Of a stretch of DNA of 9,236 nt, positions 1 to 6,573 are shown piece by piece. Under the pieces are notes generated by a model. That model was not told the DNA's origin. It made no database searches and saw only the letters and a program-made list of their open reading frames with translations. Source of the stretch: JBFLVQ01 sp040758525 (GTDB lineage Bacteria; Acidobacteriota; Blastocatellia; Chloracidobacteriales; JADJPF01). The translations under genes and the position numbers were made by a program. The stretch is from positions 1-9,236 of the forward strand of contig JBFLVQ010000376.1 in the NCBI GenBank assembly GCA_040758525.1, read 5' to 3'. Position 1 is the stretch's first letter. Every line of letters starts with the position of its first letter.

Positions 1-48
1 TTTCTTGAGGGGAATCTCTCTGTTTCTACGATTTATTTAATAGAGTAG

Positions 49-53
49 AGGAG
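49..53 (+). promoter_or_regulatory. Ribosome binding site of the kinase gene
   Basis: AGGAG lies 4 nt before the ATG at 58. The sequence from there into the start (AGGAGACCTATG) resembles the start context of the next gene (GGAGGCCTATATG), which supports both start choices. No convincing -35/-10 promoter could be assigned in the 57 bases upstream; the operon promoter is probably outside the window or non-sigma70-like. Confidence 0.6.
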
Positions 54-57
54 ACCT

Positions 58-1887
58 ATGGAGTCAAATCCCAAGACCGAAAAAGAGAGATACCAACTAG
101 CCAAAGATATTTTTCAACAGGCGTTGGTATGGCAAGAAGATAAGCGCGAGGCATACTTAAGGCAGGCTTGTCGCGGGGATAATCTCTTGTTGCAAGAGGT
201 ACAACAATGGCTGGCTAATGACAAAGAGGCAACACAATTAGATCTTGTTATTGATGCTCAAGTTGCTGAAGGCCTAGCAGCTTTCTCTAACACCAAGAGC
301 GATCTTAAAGATCCTTTAATAGGTATGGTGTTAAATGATAAGTATAAGCTAGTTGAATGTATAGGTTATGGGGGCATGGGTTCGGTCTACATTGCTTACC
401 ATCTAGAAATCAATAAAAAAGTAGCCATCAAAGTAACCCAATTTAATCTTTTACAAGATATTACATCAGTTGGGCGCTTCCGGCAGGAAGCAAGAGCCGT
501 GGCACGTATTACCCACCCTAATATTGTCACAGTGCTTGACTATGGAGAGAGGGAAGATGGGCTTGCCTTTATCGTTATGGAATATATTGAAGGGATTTCG
601 TTACGCTCTTTGATTGAACAAGAGAAGAAGTTGTCACCCGCGCGTGTAGCTAAACTTGGCAGCCAACTATGCCGTGGTATTGCTGCTATCCATCGAGCTG
701 GAATAATTCATCGTGATATTAAGCCTGACAATGTGTTGATTGAGACCATTGATAATGAAGAGAGAGTACGACTGGTCGATTTTGGTATTGCCAAAGTGCA
801 AGATACATATTGGCATCTTACCAGAACAGAATACTTGTTAGGCACACCTGCGTATATGTCTCCTGAACAATGTGCAGGAAACGAAATAGATCATCGTTCA
901 GACATATACTCAGTAGGCGTATTGCTGTATCAATTGCTTTCTGGACAAGTCCCATTTAATGCCACAAACTCACAAGCCGTACTCATTAAACAGGTAATGG
1001 GTCTACCCAGACCACTTGGCGAGATTTGTCCAGAAATACCGGCGCCATTGGCACAGGTAGTGATGCGTGCACTAGAAAAAGAGCCTGACTGTCGTCCCCA
1101 GACAATTAGTGAATTAGCTGATCAGCTTAATGCTGCAATGGTCGATCTATTACCTGATAAAGAGAGTGTGACGCTATTATCAAAACCAGCTAAGAAAAGT
1201 TGGCTGGCAACTGCTATGGTAGTGTTAGTCACTTTATTAATGGGAATTACCATAATGATATATCTTAATAAGAAGAATAGCTCGCAATTGAGAAATGAGC
1301 AGGATCAAATACCTATCATCAACAAGAAAGAGCATCTGCTTAGTTACTGGGGTGAGCTACAACAATATCACAATAATAAGCCGGTTGGCTCAACAGTCAA
1401 ACTTACTGGCGGAATAACAGGAGAAACCTATTTTAATAGTGGAGATGGATTGCAATTTTTCTTTACAACATCAACAGATGGGTATCTATATTTAGTAAAT
1501 GAGTGGTTTAGATCAGGTGAGACCAAGCCGGTCTATACAATATTGTTTCCTTCCTCACAAGCAAATAATGGTTCATCGCAAATAAAGAAGGATCTACCAG
1601 TAGCAACTTCTCAGTGTCTGTTTGATGTTAATGGTGGTACAGAGAAGATTTGGATTATCTGGTCAGTAAAGCCACTTACACAGTTGGATCAGGCAGTACA
1701 GCAATGGAGCAATATTGAACAAGGAGGCGAGATAAAAGATACCGATCAGCAGGCTTTCTTAACTAATCTGATTGGTAAATATGATCGTGCCAAGCTACGT
1801 ATAGAACCGGATGCAGTAAGAGAACAGATGAGATTATGGTGGCAAGGAGACGAGTTAATCTACTTGTTAACACTCAAGCATCGTTAA
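58..1887 (+). CDS. PknB-like transmembrane Ser/Thr protein kinase with extracytoplasmic DUF4384-like domain
   Basis: The 609-residue protein is predicted to phosphorylate Ser/Thr on protein substrates in the cytoplasm while its C-terminal part senses outside the membrane. Seen: a helical preface (1-85); a kinase domain (about 95-358) with glycine loop G103-x-G105-x-x-G108, VAIK lysine K125, C-helix E144, HRD at 218-220 with K222 and N225, DFG at 241-243, activation-loop T255/T257 and SPE at 268-270; a hydrophobic span (about 382-403) followed by KK; and a 205-residue tail. All catalytic residues are present, so it should be active. The tail (about 440-609) resembles the third gene of this operon (F-x-x-GD-x-L, GYLYLVNE, ILFPSS), a DUF4384-type pattern. 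There are no PASTA repeats. The ATG at 58 is preceded by AGGAG at 49-53. The N-terminal preface is typical of acidobacterial kinases (family memory). The CHAT gene starts 32 nt downstream. The DUF4384 assignment is less certain than the kinase call. Confidence 0.95.
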   Translation: MESNPKTEKERYQLAKDIFQQALVWQEDKREAYLRQACRGDNLLLQEVQQWLANDKEATQLDLVIDAQVAEGLAAFSNTKSDLKDPLIGMVLNDKYKLVECIGYGGMGSVYIAYHLEINKKVAIKVTQFNLLQDITSVGRFRQEARAVARITHPNIVTVLDYGEREDGLAFIVMEYIEGISLRSLIEQEKKLSPARVAKLGSQLCRGIAAIHRAGIIHRDIKPDNVLIETIDNEERVRLVDFGIAKVQDTYWHLTRTEYLLGTPAYMSPEQCAGNEIDHRSDIYSVGVLLYQLLSGQVPFNATNSQAVLIKQVMGLPRPLGEICPEIPAPLAQVVMRALEKEPDCRPQTISELADQLNAAMVDLLPDKESVTLLSKPAKKSWLATAMVVLVTLLMGITIMIYLNKKNSSQLRNEQDQIPIINKKEHLLSYWGELQQYHNNKPVGSTVKLTGGITGETYFNSGDGLQFFFTTSTDGYLYLVNEWFRSGETKPVYTILFPSSQANNGSSQIKKDLPVATSQCLFDVNGGTEKIWIIWSVKPLTQLDQAVQQWSNIEQGGEIKDTDQQAFLTNLIGKYDRAKLRIEPDAVREQMRLWWQGDELIYLLTLKHR

Positions 1888-1907
1888 GCAATTACTTAAT
1901 GCTTAAC
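1883..1907 (+). promoter_or_regulatory. Intercistronic hairpin between kinase and CHAT genes
   Basis: A perfect 8-bp inverted repeat, GTTAAGCA at 1883-1890 and TGCTTAAC at 1900-1907, encloses a 9-nt loop. The left arm contains the kinase stop codon (1885-1887), and the right arm ends exactly where the Shine-Dalgarno AAGGAGG of the CHAT gene begins (1908). There is no U-tract, so it is not an intrinsic terminator. A role in mRNA processing, stability or ribosome access is inference. Confidence 0.45.
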
Positions 1908-1914
1908 AAGGAGG
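1908..1914 (+). promoter_or_regulatory. Strong Shine-Dalgarno that fixes the CHAT gene start
   Basis: AAGGAGG, a near-perfect anti-16S match, lies 5 nt before the ATG at 1920. The reading frame stays open back to an ATG at 1836 inside the kinase gene, but that start would put 28 basic and polar residues before the export signal. The start at 1920 is therefore preferred. Confidence 0.85.
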
Positions 1915-1919
1915 CCTAT

Positions 1920-4900
1920 ATGTTACAACAAGGAACTATCACTTATTCTCATCATCAAAACTATTTGTTATTAGCATTAGTAGTAATAACAACAACTATT
2001 TTCAATGTCGCCTGTGACAGACATAGAACCGCTGTCAAGATCGAAGCTGCTGCCAAACCAGTTGAACAGATTAATCTACAAAATAAAGAAGCACTAGCAA
2101 CACCTAATATCACTATTTTGAGAGTTGATCAGAAATTAACACAGGATTTACAGAGAGGTCAGACCCATAACTATTTAATCAACTTAAAAGCAGGCAATTA
2201 TTGTCAAGGAGTAGTAGAACAGAAAGGTATCGATGTAGTCGTGTTAATCTACGCTCCAGATGGAGAAAAGATATATGAGAAAGATAGCCCAACCGGTAGT
2301 CAAGGCACAGAGGTAATTAAACTAATTGCGCAAACATCAGGAGATTATCGTATTGAAGTGAAGCCATGGATATACGAAGTTCAAGCTGGACATTATGATA
2401 TAAAAATCGAAGTGATTAGAGTACCAACAGAACAAGACCAGGCATTAATAGAAGCTGAGCAGCTCGATAAAGAAGTTATGAAGCTACTTGATGCTGGCAA
2501 ATTTAGTGAAGGAATACCATTAGCTGAACAAGCGCTGGCAATAAAAGAGAAAGTTCTTAACCCAGAACATCCAGATATTTCCGATACTCTTAACAATCTT
2601 GGATTTTTATATCAAGAGAGAGGTGAATATGAAAAGGCAGCAGTGTTCTTAGAGCGTTCATTAGCAATATTGGAGAAGGCATTTGGTCCAGAGCATCCAG
2701 CCGTTGGCGAGGCTTCCAACAATCTTGGCATTCTATATGGAATTAAAGGTGATTATGCCAAGGCAGAACCGCTCTATCAACGAGCATTAGCAATAAAAGA
2801 GAAAGTGTTTGGCTCAGAACATCCAAGTATTGTCCCAAGTCTTAGCAATCTTGGTATTGTATATGGAGCCAAAGGTGATTATGCCAAGGCAGAGTCGCTC
2901 TATCAACGAGCATTAGCAATAGATGAAAAAGCGTACGGTTCAGAGCATCCAAATATTGTCCCAGTTCTTAACGATCTTGGTTTTCTATATGGAATTAAAG
3001 GTGATTATGCTAAAGCAGAGTCGCTCTATCAACGAGCATTGGCAATAGATGAAAAAGCATACGGTCTGGAACACCCAAGTGTTGCTAATGCTCTTAACAG
3101 CCTAGGTCTTCTATACCAGGCTAAAGGTGATTATGCCAAGGCAGAGCCGCTCTATCAACGAGCATTGGCAATAGATGAAAAAGTGTTTGGTTCAGAACAT
3201 CCACATACTAACTCTATTCTTAACAATCTGGGCGAATTATATCGAGCAAGAGGCGATTATGACAAGGCAGAGCTATTTTATCAGCGCACCTTAGCAATAA
3301 GGGAAAAAATCTTTGGTCTAGAAAAGCCCTTACTTGTTATTCCACTTAACGGCCTAGGTCTTTTATACGAAACTAAAGGCGATTATGACAAGGCAGAGTC
3401 TCACTACCAAAGAGCATTAGAGATAGCGGAGAAAGCCTTTGGCTCAGAGCATAGCCGTATTCCTACTCTTCTCAGCAACCTCGGAAATGTATATAAGATT
3501 AAAGGTGAATATGAAAAAGCAGAACCTCTTTTTCAACGCGCATTAGCAATATCGGAAAAGGTATTGGGTCCAGAACATCCTGATATTGCTAGCATTGTTG
3601 GCAAGTTAGGACTCTTATACCATGCTAAGGGTGAATACACTAAGGTAGAACCTTTGTATCAGCGATCATTAGCAATAATAGAAAAAACCTTAGGCCCAGA
3701 ACATCCATTTATGGCTATTGTTCTCAACAACCTTGGTGAACTATACCGAGCTAAGCGTGAATATACTAAGATAGAGCCGGTTTTGCAGCGCTCACTAGCA
3801 ATCAGGGAAAAAGCGTTAGGCCAGGAACATCCGCTAGTTGCTTCATCACTTTATAACCTGGCAACCCTATATCTAACCAAAGGCCAGTTAGCAGAAGCAA
3901 TCAACTATCAAACTCGCGCTAATGATGCAAGAGAACATGATTTGTTACGCAATCTTGTCGCTGGCTCGGAAAATCAGAAACTACTCTATCTCAATACTAC
4001 GCTCAATGAACTACACTTTACTCTCTCTCTACATCTGCAATTCGCTCCTAATAATAAGATCGTGCGAAATAGCGCAGTAGAAACACTACTGCGCCGCAAA
4101 GGACGCGCACTTGATGCAATGGCAGATAGTGTTGAAACTCTACGTCGTCGCGCTGATACTCGCGACCAATCTCTTCTCGATGAGCTGGCACAAGCTCGTA
4201 ATCAACTCTCCACCTTGACATTGCAAGGACCTGATAAAGAGCCTATCCAACACTATCGTAGCAAACTAACAAAGCTTGAACAGCATATTCAATCATTGGA
4301 AGCTCAGATCAGTACACGTAGCGCAGAGTTTCGTACTCAGCTTCAACCCATTACACTAGTAGCAGTACAAACTGCCATACCAAAAGATGCCGTATTGGTA
4401 GAATTTGCTGCCTATCACCCTTATGATGCTAAAACTGATAAATATGGATCTGCACACTATGCTGTCTATCTGCTTACTAACAATGGTGAGCCTCAATGGG
4501 CAGAACTCGGTGAAGCTGAGCCAATCAATAAAGCCGTACAATCATTAAGAGCCCTTCTGCGTAATCCTCAATCTGATATTGAACGTGATATTAAACGTCA
4601 AGCACGCGCACTTGATGAATTGTTGATGAGACCTGTACGTAGCTTGACTGGCTCAACTCGACGATTAATGCTCTCACCTGATGGTCTGCTTAATCTACTG
4701 CCATTTGAAGCATTGGTTGATGAACAGAATCGTTACCTGATTGAGTCTTATGAGATCTCTTATCTCACCAGTGGTAGAGACTTACTGAGATTACAAACTC
4801 ATCTACACAGCCAACAACCACCATTGATAATCGCTGACCCTGACTTTGCCATTGGCCCAGGCCCAAGATTGGGTGATAAGGTCTTTCAGCCTCTACAGAG

Positions 4901-5558
4901 ATTAGTTGCTACTGCCCAAGAAGCCGTTGAGATTAAAGCTAGACTCACCGATGCTAAACTACTACTGCAGAATACCGCTACTAAAGATGCACTCAAAGAT
5001 GTACATAGACCATTGCTGCTACATATCGCTACTCATGGTTTCTTCCTAGAAGAGCAGGCTACCACGCTACCTACTCAAGCAGATCAACGACTGGCTGTGC
5101 GCACAATGGCAGAAGCCATTCCGACAGGAGTAAAACTAGAGAACCCTCTATTACGTTCTGGTCTATTCTTAGCAGGTGCTAATGCCAAAAGCGCTGAAAC
5201 AACTCTCACTGCCTTAGAGGTAACTGGACTAGATCTATGGGGAACAAAACTAGTAACACTCTCTGCCTGTGACACTGCTGTAGGAGAAGTAAAGAATGGT
5301 GATGGTGTCTATGGATTAAGAAGAGCTTTAGTGCTGGCAGGCTCGGAGAGTCAATTGATGAGTTTATGGCCAGTGTCAGACATCAGCACCAAGGATCTGA
5401 TGGTGGCATATTATCAAGCTTTGCAAGCTGGTGAGGGGCGTAGTGCAGGACTACACAAAGTTAAGTTAGCGATGTTGGCAAACCCTCGCTGTTCTCATCC
5501 TTACTACTGGGCCAGTTTTATTCAGTCTGGGGCATGGACCAATCTTGCCGGTAAGTAA
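1920..5558 (+). CDS. Exported TPR-repeat CHAT-domain (caspase-like) protease
   Basis: This 1212-residue protein is probably a caspase-like cysteine protease on a TPR scaffold. Order (numbered from ATG 1920): an export signal with hydrophobic residues 15-28 and a cysteine at C32 in the context FNVAC (possible lipoprotein, but position -3 is Asn, so the lipobox is poor); a pre-peptidase-like beta domain (about 65-170) with G-x-Y, QKGIDVVV, APDG and SGDYRIEV; TPRs from about 182 to 676, roughly twelve units in a 42-residue register of the kinesin-light-chain/TPR_12 type; a helical, charged linker (about 676-815) with likely coiled coil; and a CHAT domain (about 825-1210). The CHAT dyad is intact: H1039 in HIATHGFF and C1117 in LSACDTAVGE, followed by the family hallmarks GVYGLRRALVLAG and the closing HPYYWASFIQSG. 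It lies 32 nt after the kinase and 32 nt before the DUF4384 gene. Substrate and activation trigger are unknown. Prediction of export rests on the signal and beta domain. Confidence 0.93.
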   Translation: MLQQGTITYSHHQNYLLLALVVITTTIFNVACDRHRTAVKIEAAAKPVEQINLQNKEALATPNITILRVDQKLTQDLQRGQTHNYLINLKAGNYCQGVVEQKGIDVVVLIYAPDGEKIYEKDSPTGSQGTEVIKLIAQTSGDYRIEVKPWIYEVQAGHYDIKIEVIRVPTEQDQALIEAEQLDKEVMKLLDAGKFSEGIPLAEQALAIKEKVLNPEHPDISDTLNNLGFLYQERGEYEKAAVFLERSLAILEKAFGPEHPAVGEASNNLGILYGIKGDYAKAEPLYQRALAIKEKVFGSEHPSIVPSLSNLGIVYGAKGDYAKAESLYQRALAIDEKAYGSEHPNIVPVLNDLGFLYGIKGDYAKAESLYQRALAIDEKAYGLEHPSVANALNSLGLLYQAKGDYAKAEPLYQRALAIDEKVFGSEHPHTNSILNNLGELYRARGDYDKAELFYQRTLAIREKIFGLEKPLLVIPLNGLGLLYETKGDYDKAESHYQRALEIAEKAFGSEHSRIPTLLSNLGNVYKIKGEYEKAEPLFQRALAISEKVLGPEHPDIASIVGKLGLLYHAKGEYTKVEPLYQRSLAIIEKTLGPEHPFMAIVLNNLGELYRAKREYTKIEPVLQRSLAIREKALGQEHPLVASSLYNLATLYLTKGQLAEAINYQTRANDAREHDLLRNLVAGSENQKLLYLNTTLNELHFTLSLHLQFAPNNKIVRNSAVETLLRRKGRALDAMADSVETLRRRADTRDQSLLDELAQARNQLSTLTLQGPDKEPIQHYRSKLTKLEQHIQSLEAQISTRSAEFRTQLQPITLVAVQTAIPKDAVLVEFAAYHPYDAKTDKYGSAHYAVYLLTNNGEPQWAELGEAEPINKAVQSLRALLRNPQSDIERDIKRQARALDELLMRPVRSLTGSTRRLMLSPDGLLNLLPFEALVDEQNRYLIESYEISYLTSGRDLLRLQTHLHSQQPPLIIADPDFAIGPGPRLGDKVFQPLQRLVATAQEAVEIKARLTDAKLLLQNTATKDALKDVHRPLLLHIATHGFFLEEQATTLPTQADQRLAVRTMAEAIPTGVKLENPLLRSGLFLAGANAKSAETTLTALEVTGLDLWGTKLVTLSACDTAVGEVKNGDGVYGLRRALVLAGSESQLMSLWPVSDISTKDLMVAYYQALQAGEGRSAGLHKVKLAMLANPRCSHPYYWASFIQSGAWTNLAGK
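2577..3836 (+). repeat. Tandem 126-bp coding repeats (ten full TPR units)
   Basis: Ten uninterrupted 126-bp units encode 42-residue TPRs with the pattern NNLGxLYxxKGDYxKAExLYQRALAIxEKxxGxEHP. Degenerate units flank the array on both sides (from about 2463 and to about 3947). Units at 2703, 2829, 2955 and 3081 share almost identical DNA over their central part. For example, GATTATGCCAAGGCAGA or a two-base variant recurs at 2751, 2877, 3003 and 3129, exactly 126 bp apart. The outer units are much more diverged. This pattern suggests recent expansion or gene conversion in the centre of the array. Confidence 0.93.
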
Positions 5559-5561
5559 TAA

Positions 5562-5578
5562 ACAATCACTATTATTGT
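5562..5578 (+). promoter_or_regulatory. Small intercistronic hairpin between CHAT and DUF4384 genes
   Basis: ACAAT at 5562-5566 and ATTGT at 5574-5578 can pair around a 7-nt loop, ending 2 nt before the Shine-Dalgarno of the next gene. The stem is short and AT-rich, so alone it would be ignored. It is noted because the first intercistronic gap has the same length and a similar layout. Confidence 0.25.
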
Positions 5579-5580
5579 AT

Positions 5581-5588
5581 GGAGAAGG
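5581..5588 (+). promoter_or_regulatory. Shine-Dalgarno that decides the start of the DUF4384 gene
   Basis: GGAGAAGG sits just before the ATG at 5591 (GGAG is 6 nt upstream). An in-frame ATG at 5579 exists, but no purine-rich element precedes it and it would itself overlap this site. The start at 5591 is preferred, which also gives a cleaner signal peptide. Confidence 0.7.
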
Positions 5589-5590
5589 CT

Positions 5591-6544
5591 ATGATTAACA
5601 AAATTTTTTCTGCTCGTCTATCATCACGCATAGGAGTTATTTCTCTGATCTTGGTTAATATATGTTTAGTAGTATACGCTCAGGATCTATCGACTGATAG
5701 TACTAGAGGTATGAAAGTAAAGGAATACGCCCAGACGCTACCACAGCGTATTCAAAGACACCGTCTTAAATCAGCTAAGTCAAAACCGACAGATGTAGGT
5801 CATTATGTTTCAACGGAGTCTGATAGTGATACAGTTGCTCAAGGTATTGATATCGGTTTGACATTCTGGCGTCTGCGTGAATCAAATGATAACGATGAAG
5901 TAGCCAGTAAGGAAAGAATCGCAGTACGAAAGAAGGGACAACCCGGTCAGCAGCAAGTTGATATGACACCAGTACGTGTTGAGTCGAATATGCCGTTTGC
6001 TGATGGAGATCTATTGCGAATGACACTAGAGTCCCCTCTTAATGGCTACTACATATATGTTCTAAATAGAGAACAGTATGTTGATGGCACATTAAGTGAA
6101 CCATACTTAATCTTTCCTAGCCAAACTGATGTAGGCAAGACGGATCGAATAGTAGCAGGAAAGCCATTGTTTATTCCTAATGCTATAGACTCTTTCGAAC
6201 TGCAGAGATTCGTTAATGATAGAACGGAAAAGGTTGCTGAAGTGTTTATCTTTCTACTAACGCCAGCACCTATTAAAGAACTACCACCTTTGACAGATAG
6301 TCAGCCCAGGAAAGTAGCTATGGTAGAGTTTAAGCATTGGCAGCAACAATGGGGCGTGCAGAGATGGAAATTTGAGCGACAGGGTAGTACAGGCTTGCCT
6401 ATTACCGCAATAGAGAAGAAGGCTAGCCTAACAAACAATATAGTTCTAAGCGATAGCGACCAACTTCCACAGACAATCTACCATATTGCCAGTAAAGCGG
6501 GAGAGCCATTGTTATTTCAGGTACCCGTACAGCTTCGCCGATAG
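5591..6544 (+). CDS. Secreted DUF4384-like domain protein
   Basis: Function is unknown; it is probably a periplasmic or surface partner of the kinase and CHAT protein. From the ATG at 5591 it has 317 residues. Residues 1-30 form a Sec signal (basic MINKIFSARLSSR, hydrophobic 14-28, likely cleavage after VYA at 30). Residues 31-125 are polar and low in recognisable structure, with a basic patch (51-66). Residues about 130-317 form the DUF4384-like module: PFADGDLLRM, GYYIYVLNRE, YLIFPS, EVFIFLLTPAP, then a tail ending in LLFQVPVQLRR. The same landmarks occur in the same order in the tail of the upstream kinase, including the ending (GDELIYLLTLKHR), so the two modules are probably homologous over about 170 residues. 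It has no catalytic motif that I recognise. It is the last gene of the operon and faces a convergent gene after 29 nt, with no clear terminator between them. An alternative start at 5579 adds four residues. Confidence 0.85.
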   Translation: MINKIFSARLSSRIGVISLILVNICLVVYAQDLSTDSTRGMKVKEYAQTLPQRIQRHRLKSAKSKPTDVGHYVSTESDSDTVAQGIDIGLTFWRLRESNDNDEVASKERIAVRKKGQPGQQQVDMTPVRVESNMPFADGDLLRMTLESPLNGYYIYVLNREQYVDGTLSEPYLIFPSQTDVGKTDRIVAGKPLFIPNAIDSFELQRFVNDRTEKVAEVFIFLLTPAPIKELPPLTDSQPRKVAMVEFKHWQQQWGVQRWKFERQGSTGLPITAIEKKASLTNNIVLSDSDQLPQTIYHIASKAGEPLLFQVPVQLRR

Positions 6545-6573
6545 CTACTGGCTTTATTGATAGCAAGAATACC

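Noticed and set aside
1836..1919. Upstream ATG extension of the CHAT gene overlapping the kinase gene
   Set aside because: It would place a basic, polar 28-residue tract before the export signal, while a near-perfect Shine-Dalgarno precedes the ATG at 1920.
2577..3836. Regular repeats that could be mistaken for a CRISPR array or satellite
   Set aside because: The period is 126 bp, fully in frame, and each unit translates to a TPR; there are no short palindromic repeats with unique spacers.
1920..5558. Link of the CHAT protein to type III-E CRISPR or gasdermin cell-death systems
   Set aside because: No CRISPR array, Cas effector or gasdermin-like small gene is present in the window, and the protein carries an export signal.
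5775..6026. Open reading frame of 83 codons on the minus strand inside the DUF4384 gene
   Set aside because: It is antisense to a well-supported gene, has no recognisable motif, and matches chance openness of a shadow frame. The same holds for the minus-strand frames at 2393-2596, 4356-4541 and 5084-5275, the minus-strand frame at 6708-6917, and the plus-strand frames at 6752-6937, 7687-7884 and 8936-9139.
6545..6573. Bidirectional terminator between the convergent DUF4384 and SDR genes
   Set aside because: Only a 4-bp pairing (GCTA/TAGC) across a long loop and no T-tract were seen.
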